This document shows, piece after piece, positions 52,241 through 60,855 of a stretch of DNA of 64,000 nucleotides (position 1 is the first letter of the stretch; every line of letters begins with the position of its first letter). Below the pieces are notes generated by a model. That model had not been told where the DNA came from. It did not search any database and saw only the letters and a list, made by a program, of their open reading frames with translations. The stretch is taken from positions 319,056 to 383,055 of the forward strand of contig NZ_KB895412.1 in assembly GCF_000374845.1 (NCBI RefSeq), read 5' to 3'. The position numbers were made by a program, and so were the translations under genes. This DNA is from Paenibacillus terrigena DSM 21567. GTDB taxonomy: Bacteria; Bacillota; Bacilli; Paenibacillales; Paenibacillaceae.

Positions 52241-53473
52241 ATGAGTTCACGCACAAGAAATTTGACCTTATTATTTGTATGTATTCTATTGGTTGCTGCA
52301 AATCTGCGAGCACCGATTACAGGGCTCGGTCCTGTTGTAGGATTGATTCGAGAGGATACGGGACTATCTGGCACGGTTATCGGATTGCTCACGACGCTGA
52401 CCTTGATTGCCTTTGCCGTTCTATCCCCACTCGTCCCAGCAATTGCAAGACGGTTAGGGATGGAATTGACATTAGTCGTCAGTCTGTTCGTATTGTTGAT
52501 TGGCGTTATCGTTCGTTCTTTGCCGTCGGCTGTCTCCTTATTCCTCGGAACGGCCTTATTGGGTCTTGCGATTGCCGTCGGGAATGTGCTCGTCCCTACG
52601 ATGATTAAGCGAGACTTTCCTAAGAAGGTAGGGCTTATGACGGGAATTTACTCTTCCTTTATGAATTTATGGGCAGCGATCGCTTCAGGTCTTGCAATTC
52701 CGCTCGCGGAAGGCGCTAACCTCGGATGGCGAGGAGCGCTAGCCATATGGGGTGTCCTTACGGTCATAGCGTTGATCGCCTGGTTGCCGCAGCTTCGTCA
52801 TCGGCAGGTTCCGCAGCAAGGCAGCCACAATGCCAAGGGTCCCCGTATTAATCTATGGCGCTCAGGACTTGCGTGGTACGTGACCTTGTTCATGGGGGTC
52901 CAATCGTTCTTCTTCTACGTGAATATTACGTGGCTCCCTGAAATTCTACATGCCCAAGGGATGAGTACGGAATCTGCGGGTTGGATGATGTTCTTACTGC
53001 AGCTCGTGAGTCTCCCGGCGTCCTTCTTGACGCCAATCATTGCAGCACGATTGAAGAGCCAACGGATCATTGCATTTCTCGTGGCTGCGGGATTTGGTAT
53101 CGGATACGTATTACTGCTTATGGGGGGCTTGATCCTCAGTGTCGTAGGTACGAGTCTGATCGGGATTGCCGGCGGAGCTGGCTTCAGCCTAGCGGTCATG
53201 TTCTTCGCACTGCGTACACGTACTGTACAGGAATCGGCCGAAATGTCGGGCATGGCCCAGTCCGTAGGGTATTTTATTGCTGCGATTGGTCCGATGCTGT
53301 TCGGCTTGCTCCATGATCTTACCCAGAGCTGGACAGTCACGTATATCACGCTTTTCGTCATGGTGGCGATATTCGCAGTGCTTGGCTTCGGAGCGGGCAA
53401 GAACGCCTATGTTGTGGCAGCGCCGCAATCCAGCACGGCAGATACAGCTGTTCGTCCGCAGAAGACATCGTAA
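52241..53473 (+). CDS. MFS transporter, CynX/NimT type
   Basis: 410 aa, 12 helices. The N-terminus LLVAANLRAPITGLGPVVGLI is the signature of the CynX/NimT family, whose best known members transport cyanate or 2-nitroimidazole. Substrate is not proven for most relatives. Cotranscription with the GntR regulator is likely, with a strong terminator after it. Confidence 0.88.
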   Translation: MSSRTRNLTLLFVCILLVAANLRAPITGLGPVVGLIREDTGLSGTVIGLLTTLTLIAFAVLSPLVPAIARRLGMELTLVVSLFVLLIGVIVRSLPSAVSLFLGTALLGLAIAVGNVLVPTMIKRDFPKKVGLMTGIYSSFMNLWAAIASGLAIPLAEGANLGWRGALAIWGVLTVIALIAWLPQLRHRQVPQQGSHNAKGPRINLWRSGLAWYVTLFMGVQSFFFYVNITWLPEILHAQGMSTESAGWMMFLLQLVSLPASFLTPIIAARLKSQRIIAFLVAAGFGIGYVLLLMGGLILSVVGTSLIGIAGGAGFSLAVMFFALRTRTVQESAEMSGMAQSVGYFIAAIGPMLFGLLHDLTQSWTVTYITLFVMVAIFAVLGFGAGKNAYVVAAPQSSTADTAVRPQKTS

Positions 53474-53490
53474 TATCATAATAGGGTATG

Positions 53491-53522
53491 AAAAACCTCC
53501 GTCTCTAGACCGAGGTTTTTTC
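53491..53522 (+). terminator. Terminator after the CynX-type gene
   Basis: Arms AAAAACCTC and GAGGTTTTT with a 12-base loop, then TTCC. Confidence 0.8.
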
Positions 53523-53611
53523 CTTTTACAGTCTGATTCTAATCCCAAGAAAAGATTGTACAATAGTAATACTGAAGACGGATTATGAGATAGAATAGGT
53601 GGGATGAGTAG

Positions 53612-54124
53612 ATGATGCAATGGATGCATCCTTTGATGGCGTTTATGACGAGGCGGTTCGGGGGCCTTCAAGAGATAGATTACCAATGGCCTTCGCCGCA
53701 ATTTCCAGTGATTAGTATCCGAAGTAATGCGAATCAGCACCGGAGTGGATTTGCTCCGCGTCCTAAGGTTGCGATCGGCTTGATTGCGATTGGCGACATT
53801 GCCGTGGGTCTAATCGCGTGCGGTGCAATTAGCTTCGGCATCCTGTCCTTCGGTGCAGTTGCACTCGGGATTTGGCTGGCACTAGGAGCCGTTGCGATGA
53901 GTGGTTCGCTCGCGGCTGGTGCCGTGGCGATTGCTTCCGGCATATCCGTTGGCGCCGTCGCGATTGGGGAATGGGCATTAGGCGCGGTTGCGATTGCCGA
54001 GAAAGCACTGGGGGTCGTCAGTATTGGTGAATGGGCTTTTGGAATCGTGGCGATTGGTGCGCATGGGTTCGGTCTTATTCCGATTATCGGGGATTTGTTC
54101 GAGTGGTTCTTCAATTTGTTCTAA
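53612..54124 (+). CDS. Gly-pentad repeat protein
   Basis: 170 aa. The first 50 residues are ordinary (MMQWMHPLMAFMTRRFGGLQ onward). About residues 51-152 are a run of roughly 18 five-residue units ending in Gly, of the form xxA(I/V/L/F)G: LIAIG, DIAVG, LIACG, AISFG, ILSFG, AVALG and so on. The C-terminus is hydrophobic (LIPIIGDLFEWFFNLF). Such sequence may form a small beta-helix or a membrane-inserted sheet; no family function is known to me. Start ATG 53612 or 53615. Confidence 0.7.
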   Translation: MMQWMHPLMAFMTRRFGGLQEIDYQWPSPQFPVISIRSNANQHRSGFAPRPKVAIGLIAIGDIAVGLIACGAISFGILSFGAVALGIWLALGAVAMSGSLAAGAVAIASGISVGAVAIGEWALGAVAIAEKALGVVSIGEWAFGIVAIGAHGFGLIPIIGDLFEWFFNLF

Positions 54125-54226
54125 GGCTAGATCATTCGCTATAATGGAATGGATAGGGAAATCCTGGTTCAAGGACCTATCGGGCCAGCCGATAAGCTCT
54201 AATCATTCATAGCGGAGGCGAGAGAG

Positions 54227-54535
54227 ATGTTAGTTGTAACGAATACGATTCGGATCAAAGAAGGATTCGGCAGTAAAATCGCAGAGCGATTCGCACAAGC
54301 GAAAGGTGTACAGGCGATGCCTGGTTTTGTACGGATGGAAGCGTGGCTCGGTGCCGGACAAGAAGGCGAAGAAGAACTGAAGGTCTGCACCGTGTGGGAG
54401 AATGAAGAGGCATTCAAGAACTGGACATCCAGTGAGGCATTCCGTGAATCTCACCGCGGTGCTGGGGATAGTAAGGAATACATGCTCGGTGCTTCGCTGA
54501 ATAAATACCAGATGGTTGTTAGTCACAATGCATAG
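54227..54535 (+). CDS. Haem-degrading monooxygenase-like (IsdG/HmoB type) protein
   Basis: 102 aa ferredoxin-like ABM fold. The IsdG catalytic triad positions are present as N6, W66 and H76 (N7, W67, H77 in IsdG), and MPGFVRMEAW and VWENEEAFKNWTSSEAF are typical. It probably cleaves haem to release iron. Ribosome binding site AGGCGAGAGAG precedes the start. Confidence 0.85.
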   Translation: MLVVTNTIRIKEGFGSKIAERFAQAKGVQAMPGFVRMEAWLGAGQEGEEELKVCTVWENEEAFKNWTSSEAFRESHRGAGDSKEYMLGASLNKYQMVVSHNA

Positions 54536-54540
54536 CAGAG

Positions 54541-54569
54541 GAGGGGACCGATTGAGGTCTCCTTTTTTT
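54541..54569 (+). terminator. Terminator after the HmoB-like gene
   Basis: GGAGgGGACC / GGTCTCC stem with a six-base loop, then seven Ts. Confidence 0.8.
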
Positions 54570-54699
54570 CAAAATATAAGAATTTATAAGTTTCACAAAT
54601 AAACTGTTTTTCTTATATTTCTCGCTTAAACGCTTCCCGTCCTTACAAGGACGACGAAGTCGTTTATGCTTGTCGATGGAGGTATGACGCTGCAACGCC

Positions 54700-55305
54700 T
54701 TAATCCACCTTGGCACCATAAGCACGTAGAAATTGAGCTGCCTGCGTAAAGTCCATGCGCGCACCCTTGACCTCCATGGACTTGAAATCAACACCATCCA
54801 TTACGGCGCCACGAAGATCTGCTCCTTGCAGATTGGTTTTGGCCAAATGCGCTCGGGTGAGATCGCAGTCTCGAAGATTCGCTTTCTCCAGGTTCGCGCC
54901 GTAGAAGTCCGTCTCGACAAATCGAATGTCACGCAAGTCTTGCTTGGCGAGTCGGGTGTATCGAAGATTGGTATAGGACCAGTCGCCTTTCTCCAGCGTG
55001 ATGCCGTCCATCTGGGTCTTGGAGAAGTCGGACCCGACCAGCTTGCAGTTCGTAAATTTGGCCACGAAGAGGTTCGCCTCATTGAAATTGCAGTTCTCAA
55101 AAGCCGTGTCGGTGTGGATTGAACCATTGAGCTGCGCGCCGTGAAAGTTGCATTCGATGAATCGGCAACCGGTCGTCGTGAATTCCTCCAAGGAGGTACC
55201 CTGGAACTTACAGCGTTCGAATGTGCAGCGAATCAGTTCGCCGAACCGTAAATCCCGACCGCTAAAGATGACTTCTTGAAAATGTTCGTCGACATACTGA
55301 TACAT
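54700..55305 (-). CDS. Pentapeptide-repeat protein, Qnr-like
   Basis: 201 aa built mostly of pentapeptide repeats of type A(D/N)LXX, for example YGANLEKANLRDCDLTRAHLAKTNLQGADLRGAVMDGVDF, which fold as a right-handed quadrilateral beta-helix. Length is near that of Qnr/MfpA proteins that mimic DNA and protect gyrase, but this does not prove that function. It is downstream of another pentapeptide gene by 20 bases. Confidence 0.88.
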   Translation of the reverse strand: MYQYVDEHFQEVIFSGRDLRFGELIRCTFERCKFQGTSLEEFTTTGCRFIECNFHGAQLNGSIHTDTAFENCNFNEANLFVAKFTNCKLVGSDFSKTQMDGITLEKGDWSYTNLRYTRLAKQDLRDIRFVETDFYGANLEKANLRDCDLTRAHLAKTNLQGADLRGAVMDGVDFKSMEVKGARMDFTQAAQFLRAYGAKVD

Positions 55306-55325
55306 GGAATCCCTCCTTATGTTGC

Positions 55326-55955
55326 TTATTTAATGACAAGTCCTAAGAGTCCGGCAAAAGAGGAAGCATGCTTCGGTGCGATGATACATCCTCTCAAATC
55401 CTCAATTTCCACGGCCAAACTGCTGAATTCACAGCTGCTTAAATCAACCCCCTCCAGCTTGGTGCCGGAAAATATGGCTTGATCGATGTGACATTCGTCG
55501 AATGCAGTTTTGATCATGGTGGACTGCCAATAGTCAGCCTGCTTGAAGGAACTCTCCTCGAACACAACCTGCTTGAACTTCGCTTGCCGGAAATTCGCAT
55601 AATCGCCAATGCAGCGCTGGAACCTCACATTCTGGAAGCGGGTTCCGGTGAAGTCCGTCCCCATCAGCTTGCAATTCACGAACAAGCTCCGATGAATGAA
55701 GGCATCGGTCAGGTTGACGTTGGAGAGGTCACAGGATTCGAAAATCACGTCCGTAATCTCCATCATGGTCAGCGTTGACGTTGTGATCGTAACGTTCTTG
55801 AAGTGGACTTTCTCGAACGAAACCCTACTTGCATCCTGCTCCTCTATGGTGAGGTCGGATAGTACCCCAAGATGATATTCGTCCTTCGAACACAAGGTGA
55901 ATATCGGGGGCAGTTCTGGGAGTTCTGCTGGGATTTTCGGTGCATCGATCTTCAT
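55326..55955 (-). CDS. Pentapeptide-repeat protein (second)
   Basis: 209 aa. Residues 30-195 are degenerate pentapeptide repeats (IFESCDLSNVNLTDAFIHRSLFVNCKLMGTDFTGTRFQNVRF). The first 25 residues are Pro-rich and not repetitive. It is the first gene of a two-gene operon with the Qnr-like protein, and the two are diverged paralogues. GGAGGT lies upstream of the start. Confidence 0.85.
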   Translation of the reverse strand: MKIDAPKIPAELPELPPIFTLCSKDEYHLGVLSDLTIEEQDASRVSFEKVHFKNVTITTSTLTMMEITDVIFESCDLSNVNLTDAFIHRSLFVNCKLMGTDFTGTRFQNVRFQRCIGDYANFRQAKFKQVVFEESSFKQADYWQSTMIKTAFDECHIDQAIFSGTKLEGVDLSSCEFSSLAVEIEDLRGCIIAPKHASSFAGLLGLVIK

Positions 55956-55977
55956 CTCTCTTACGTACCTCCGATCT

Positions 55978-56823
55978 TTAGTGAATACCGTAACGTTCGC
56001 TCAAAGTCTTCGCCATCGCATGCACGACATCCGGGGAAGGAAGGGATAACGTAGAAGAAGCCATCTGCATGCCTTCCTTCGTCTGAAGGCTGCGAATGAC
56101 TTGCTTCACCGCATCGGTGAACACGCGTGACGCATCTGCGCCAATGGTGGTCAGCTCTTGAAGACTAGCTGTACTCGATGCTTCCACGAGCGGGAAATCC
56201 AGCTGTGCAGGGTCGCCGCCGACCGTGGCACGATCGTAGAATCCGCGTGTCAGCTGTGTACGCGCTTGTCCACTTCCTTCCGCAATGACGAATGCCTGTA
56301 CGATGTAAGCATGCGACTGTCGGCGCTGAGCAATGCCGCAGAACTTACGCCCATCGATACTAAGGTCGAAATCGCCTGGGCAGAAGGCACCTTGGATTTC
56401 CCCTTTTTCTACAAGTGCGCCAGTTGCTTGAAGAGCTTCACGGATCAGAGCATACATTTGTTCGAAATCGTTATGGAAGTGGCGTTCCGTCTCTGCGGTC
56501 TTTGGCAAGATCAGCGAAATATTGATGACACCAAGATCGAGCGGCACGGCTGCACCGCCCGTATTGCGTACCGCAGTCGAACGGCCTTGATCTTCAAGCC
56601 AAGCCCACGCGTCCGCCACCTGCGGCAATCGGCTGTCTCGCAGACCGAGCACGAAGGCGTTCGGATGGCGCCACAGATGGCAGATGGCAGGGCCGCCGCG
56701 TCCGGTCTGTCGGCATAAGATCTCATCCAGCGCGAAAGGATACAGCACGTTCGGTTCATTCAAGTCATTCGTTCGATCCAGCAGCAGCATGTTGCGTAGT
56801 CCGTCTAGCGGGTTGATCGTCAT
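55978..56823 (-). CDS. lipL: Octanoyl-[GcvH]:protein N-octanoyltransferase
   Basis: 281 aa, exactly the length of Bacillus LipL. LplA/LipB fold with the catalytic Cys in FCPGDFDLSIDGRKFCGIAQRR (C148; C150 in Bacillus LipL), and RNTGGAAVPLDLGVINISL. It moves octanoyl groups from GcvH to lipoyl domains of the dehydrogenase complexes. The start at 56823 has AAGGAG eleven bases upstream; an ATG at 56856 would place that site inside the gene. Confidence 0.9.
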   Translation of the reverse strand: MTINPLDGLRNMLLLDRTNDLNEPNVLYPFALDEILCRQTGRGGPAICHLWRHPNAFVLGLRDSRLPQVADAWAWLEDQGRSTAVRNTGGAAVPLDLGVINISLILPKTAETERHFHNDFEQMYALIREALQATGALVEKGEIQGAFCPGDFDLSIDGRKFCGIAQRRQSHAYIVQAFVIAEGSGQARTQLTRGFYDRATVGGDPAQLDFPLVEASSTASLQELTTIGADASRVFTDAVKQVIRSLQTKEGMQMASSTLSLPSPDVVHAMAKTLSERYGIH

Positions 56824-56864
56824 GGCAGAGGGAGCTCCTTTTGAACATCGAATCATACGTTCGG

Positions 56865-57053
56865 TTAGTTAGTTCTATTATGGAACAAATGTACGACATT
56901 CTGCAACGATTGTGCGATTCGTAACCACCAAGATTTTCTTGTGGAAGCCAAGTTCGCTTGGTGTCTGAGAATTCCACGTCGATCCTTCTGTGCTAATTCG
57001 GATTTCATAAATTCATCCAGCTGTTCTCTGACATATATATCTGACAGTGTCAT
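56865..57053 (-). CDS. Small conserved-looking protein of unknown function
   Basis: 62 aa (MTLSDIYVREQLDEFMKSEL onward), preceded by an AAAGGGGGAATTTGG site on the minus strand. It is helical and basic at the C-terminus, without membrane helices. No family is recognised. It lies upstream of lipL by 41 bases and is divergent from the SgrR-like gene, so it could share the lipL transcript. Confidence 0.5.
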   Translation of the reverse strand: MTLSDIYVREQLDEFMKSELAQKDRRGILRHQANLASTRKSWWLRIAQSLQNVVHLFHNRTN

Positions 57054-57178
57054 ATCCAAATTCCCCCTTTACTTGAGTTCATTATGCTCTCGCCAACAGG
57101 GGAGAAAAAGAGTATAGTTTTATCAAAATATTTCCTCTTTTAACATCATATTTTCCAAATAGGGGAAAGGAGGTACCT

Positions 57179-58978
57179 ATGCTGCCCTTAGAGAGATACG
57201 CGGTATTATACGATAAATATGCGATGCCGATCGGGAAGGGCGCGGGGGTGGAGGTCTCGCTCGATCAGTTGGCCGAAGTGCTCTACTGCACGGTTCGTAA
57301 TGTGAAGTTGATTATCCGAAGGCTTGAAGATGAGGGCTGGATTACTTGGCAAGCGGGAAGAGGACGCGGGAACTTGTCACGGCTAACCTTCCAAGTAGAC
57401 AAAGACAGTCTACTACTGCAATTGTCGCAAGAGCGTGCGGAGCTGGGCGAATATAAACAAGCTTTTGATATGCTGCATACGTATAGTGATGGGACACAAG
57501 TGCTCAGTAAATTTGTCGATTGGCTCGACAGCCAATTTGGCTATAAGACGGAATCATGGGCGGGCAAGCCGCAAGCAGACATTTTGCGAATACCGAGCTA
57601 TTATCAGATCCAGACGCTCGACCCGGCTGAACTCGTCTACGCTTTTGATAGTCATATGATTCGTCAGCTGTTCGACCAGCTCGTCTATTACAGCGAGGAA
57701 TATAAGCGATACATGCCCTCCATCGCACACGCTTGGGAGCATAATGAGGATGCAAGTATTTGGACGTTTTATTTGCGCAAAGGGATTCTGTTCCACAACG
57801 GGCGCGAGTTAACGGCCGAAGATGTGGTCTTCTCGATGACGAGGCTGTCGGAGCGTAATAAAATCCAGAGCTGGATGCTGCGTACACTAGACCGAGCTGA
57901 AGCCCTGGGGTCTTATGTGGTTCGGATTCATCTCACTAGGCCGCATTGGTTGTTCCTGCGCATCCTCTGCTCAGCTTCCTTGTCCATTGTACCGTATGAC
58001 TTCGGAGGGTTGACGGAAGAGGAATTCTGGTCTTTACCCATCGGGACAGGGCCGTTTCGGTTGAAGGAATGGAGCGAGAACCAATTTGTCTTAGAAGCGC
58101 ATACGAGCTATTTCCAAGGCCGTCCGCATTTGGACGGCGTGATGTTGGCCTATGTGCCGAGGGAAGCTGCTCCGCGTACGAAGTCGAACAAGTGGCAGAA
58201 ACTGCTCTACGGTCAGGATTCACTCCATCAAGAACCTAACGATGCATGGACGAAGGTTGAGTTGCTGCCTCGTGGTTGCAGTCTGGTGGTATGGAACATG
58301 CGCAAGCAAGGGCCGCAGCGGTCCATTGCGTTCCGTCGAGCGATGAATGCCATAATCGACAGGCAGCGGATGCTCGAGGAGCTGGGAGATAACTGGGTAT
58401 ATCCTGCCTATGGGTTCTACCCGAATGAGCAGACACCGCATGAGGGGGATCCATACGACCCCGATTATGCTCAGGTATTGTTGGCTGAGGCGGGATATGA
58501 TGGTACGCCGATCACACTCATGACGCATGAGGGTCATGAGAAGGAAGTGCATTGGATCCAGCAGCATTGCGCGGCATACGGGATCGAGGTGCGTATTGAA
58601 ATTGCCACTTGGCAGTCCATACGTGAACCGGAGGTGATGCATACGGCTGACGGCATCTTGAGCTGTATCGTGCTTGCGGAGGATGAAGTCTGCCTTCTTG
58701 AGATGTATGAGCAAGACGGGGGCTCTATCAAAGAATTTATGTTGCCTGAATTCCATCCTTGGGTACGGGAACGCATTGAGCAAGTATTGTCTACGCCGGA
58801 TGAGACGGAGCGACGTGCTCGTCTATCTGCTATAGAGCGGCGTGCACGGGATGATGGCTTTATTCTGTTCTTATTGCATAATAAAATGGGTACCCATTCC
58901 CATCCAAGTGTGCGTGGCGTTGGATTAAATTCGCTAGGGTGGGTGAATTTTAAGGATGTCTGGGTCGCGTCGACATAG
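57179..58978 (+). CDS. SgrR-like transcriptional regulator with solute-binding domain
   Basis: 599 aa. N-terminal winged HTH (EVSLDQLAEVLYCTVRNVKLIIRRLEDEGWITWQAGRGRGNLSRL) followed by an SBP_bac_5-type domain (PSIAHAWEHNEDASIWTFYLRKGILFHNGRELTAEDVVFSM). The arrangement is that of SgrR, which senses sugar-phosphate stress in enteric bacteria; homologues in Bacillales probably sense peptides or sugars. No partner gene is adjacent. AAAGGAGG precedes the start. Confidence 0.88.
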   Translation: MLPLERYAVLYDKYAMPIGKGAGVEVSLDQLAEVLYCTVRNVKLIIRRLEDEGWITWQAGRGRGNLSRLTFQVDKDSLLLQLSQERAELGEYKQAFDMLHTYSDGTQVLSKFVDWLDSQFGYKTESWAGKPQADILRIPSYYQIQTLDPAELVYAFDSHMIRQLFDQLVYYSEEYKRYMPSIAHAWEHNEDASIWTFYLRKGILFHNGRELTAEDVVFSMTRLSERNKIQSWMLRTLDRAEALGSYVVRIHLTRPHWLFLRILCSASLSIVPYDFGGLTEEEFWSLPIGTGPFRLKEWSENQFVLEAHTSYFQGRPHLDGVMLAYVPREAAPRTKSNKWQKLLYGQDSLHQEPNDAWTKVELLPRGCSLVVWNMRKQGPQRSIAFRRAMNAIIDRQRMLEELGDNWVYPAYGFYPNEQTPHEGDPYDPDYAQVLLAEAGYDGTPITLMTHEGHEKEVHWIQQHCAAYGIEVRIEIATWQSIREPEVMHTADGILSCIVLAEDEVCLLEMYEQDGGSIKEFMLPEFHPWVRERIEQVLSTPDETERRARLSAIERRARDDGFILFLLHNKMGTHSHPSVRGVGLNSLGWVNFKDVWVAST

Positions 58979-59005
58979 GGAGCAGCAACAATTCGCATCC
59001 TAACC

Positions 59006-59041
59006 AAAAGAGACTATCACATCAGTGATAGCCTCTTTTGT
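59006..59041. terminator. Bidirectional terminator
   Basis: CAAAAGAG-A-CTATCAC / GTGATAG-C-CTCTTTTG with a four-base loop between convergent genes. Confidence 0.85.
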
Positions 59042-59059
59042 CTTTCCCTATGTATTGAT

Positions 59060-59509
59060 CTACAGCTTCTTTATTTTGCCTACCGTGAACTTATCTCTGC
59101 CGTTCCAATCAGGCCGTTTGGCGACATTACGGACTTGGTTCGTCTGTTCATCATATTCATAGCCGTCCTCGAGGAATAGATGCTTGACTTCCAGCTTGAA
59201 TTGAAGAGCACATTCTTTGCATAGATATCCGCGGTGGATTTGATGCTCGCAGAAATAGCAGTTATATCTCAAGTTCGGATGATCGAGCGAAAACAGCTTG
59301 CCTTCATTGATATATTTAATCAGCTTGCTAATCGGCACTTCGACGGCTTCACTAAGCTCATGGAGGCTGACGTTCCGATTGTTCTTCAGGTAGGTATTGC
59401 TTCGCTCAAGCTCGGATCGAATAAATGCATAACATTCCGGGCAAAATTCCGAAAAATATTTCTGAAAAATATTCCCGCAACGCTTGCAATTATCTACGTT
59501 CAATGACAT
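59060..59509 (-). CDS. YvyF-like protein (flagellar operon family)
   Basis: 149 aa. Two zinc ribbons: NCKRCGNIFQKYFSEFCPECY at the N-terminus and YNCYFCEHQIHRGYLCKECA near the end of the third quarter, with a helical middle (VSLHELSEAVEVPISKLIKYINEGKL) that resembles a MerR-like HTH. This arrangement is that of YvyF, coded in the flagellar regulator operon of Bacillus. Here it stands alone, away from flagellar genes. Confidence 0.8.
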   Translation of the reverse strand: MSLNVDNCKRCGNIFQKYFSEFCPECYAFIRSELERSNTYLKNNRNVSLHELSEAVEVPISKLIKYINEGKLFSLDHPNLRYNCYFCEHQIHRGYLCKECALQFKLEVKHLFLEDGYEYDEQTNQVRNVAKRPDWNGRDKFTVGKIKKL

Positions 59510-59634
59510 TCCCTCACCTCAATTGCTTCATGAATTACTACTAGTATACCTGTACAGATAAGTAAAAGGATATAATGGGGAGGATTCCACACATTTTGCA
59601 CGATACAATTCCTGAATCATCGAGGAGGAGAGAC

Positions 59635-59943
59635 ATGCAACCTTTTACTATATCTGTTATCGGCATCCTGCGCTCAATTCCTGAGGGTAAAGTGATGACA
59701 TATGGACAAGTCGCCAGGGCAGCAGGGAGTCCGCGAGCCGCAAGACAAGTCGTGCGCGTGCTGCATACCTTAAGCGGGAAGTATGATCTGCCTTGGCATC
59801 GCGTTGTGAACAAGAGCGGAGGAATTGCGCTGCAAGACGATATTTCCCGTTCTGTGCAGCAGTCATTATTGGAAGGAGAAGGAGTGCATTTCGACACGGC
59901 AGGCTGTGTGAATCTTGAACGATACCAATGGGATGAGACTTAA
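59635..59943 (+). CDS. Alkyltransferase-like (ATL) protein
   Basis: 102 aa, the DNA-binding domain of the MGMT family. The active-site motif reads PWHRV with W54 in place of the reactive Cys, which is the mark of ATL proteins. They bind O6-alkylguanine and hand it to nucleotide excision repair. Start ATG 59635 follows GAGGAGGAG. It overlaps the lipase gene (opposite strand) by four bases. Confidence 0.9.
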   Translation: MQPFTISVIGILRSIPEGKVMTYGQVARAAGSPRAARQVVRVLHTLSGKYDLPWHRVVNKSGGIALQDDISRSVQQSLLEGEGVHFDTAGCVNLERYQWDET

Positions 59944-60722
59944 ACTGGACAGAAGCCGGGATTGCCCGTGCAGAGCTGACGCGCGTAGAGCGGGTCTTCT
60001 TTGGTGAGGGCTTCAAAATAACTGCCGATAATGTGATTATTGCCCGGTGACCCGTTCTGGAACAGCATCGACACGGAATGGCGGACATGCGTATAGAAAA
60101 TTGTCTTTTTTCGTTTCGGGAGTTTATAGATAAACGGCGGGATATGGGTGACGGCATCGACCAGATTGTTGACGCGATAGCTGCCCTTCACTAGGCGGAT
60201 AAAAGCTTTGGAGAAAGCGGGGTCCCCAACGCGCGGCGATCCGAACGTATAGACCCAAGGGGTCGTGAACGGCGTATTCGAGGCGACATCGATCGCGCAG
60301 AAGGTGGCGAGTGCACCTCCCAGGCTATGCCCGGTAATGTACACGGTTTTGCCCGCAGGGAGCTTGCCCAAGAGCTCTAGAATTTGCGTGCGCGCAGAAG
60401 TGTAGATATCAGTGAATCCTTTGTGCGTAAGCCCGGCGTTGTTGACGAATTTGAAAGGGGTCTGCACCGCGATGGCGTCGGAGATCCAATCCGAAGTCGA
60501 GACGGTTCCGCGAAAAGCGATAATGAGATCGGATTCGGATTCGAGCACAAAGCCGAAGCGCTCCCATTCGCCGCGGAAGGACTTGGCCGAGATTTCCGCC
60601 GTGGTTTGGTAGCCGTAGGGGACGACGAATTGGCCATTCGGGTCATTATACTGGTTGTAGGTCTGTTCACAGACAGCCGCTAGAAAAATAGCCATTCGCA
60701 CCTGAAACCCGTTCGCACTCAT
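59940..60722 (-). CDS. Class 3 lipase-family hydrolase
   Basis: 260 aa alpha/beta hydrolase. Nucleophile elbow GHSLGG with S133; triad partners are probably D188 (NNLVDAVTHIPP) and H229 (NNHIIGSYF). RGTVSTSDWISD holds the oxyanion region. No signal peptide, so it may be cytoplasmic or leave the cell by a non-classical route. Start ATG 60722 or GTG 60734. Confidence 0.88.
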   Translation of the reverse strand: MSANGFQVRMAIFLAAVCEQTYNQYNDPNGQFVVPYGYQTTAEISAKSFRGEWERFGFVLESESDLIIAFRGTVSTSDWISDAIAVQTPFKFVNNAGLTHKGFTDIYTSARTQILELLGKLPAGKTVYITGHSLGGALATFCAIDVASNTPFTTPWVYTFGSPRVGDPAFSKAFIRLVKGSYRVNNLVDAVTHIPPFIYKLPKRKKTIFYTHVRHSVSMLFQNGSPGNNHIIGSYFEALTKEDPLYARQLCTGNPGFCPV

Positions 60723-60804
60723 CGTTATCCCCACCTCTCCCTACACTATATTAGATGTGGGCGTGTGAGGTGCCTATTTTTCCATGGATTTGTGCTTCAT
60801 CCAA

Positions 60805-60842
60805 AAACGCCAAAAACCTTAGAAAGGTCTTTGGCGTTTACG
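60805..60842 (-). terminator. Terminator of the ring-cleaving dioxygenase gene
   Basis: AAACGCCAAA (60805-60814) and TTTGGCGTTT (60830-60839) with an inner AACC/GGTC region. On the minus strand the stem ends in TTTTTGG. Confidence 0.75.
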
Positions 60843-60855
60843 TTAGCGATCTCTA

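Noticed and set aside
53189-53740. 183-residue minus-strand frame opposite the CynX-type permease
   Set aside because: Shadow of the permease gene and terminator; composition is not protein-like.
57504-57887. Minus-strand frame inside the SgrR-like gene
   Set aside because: No start signal and no recognisable domain; the plus-strand gene has clear HTH and binding domains.
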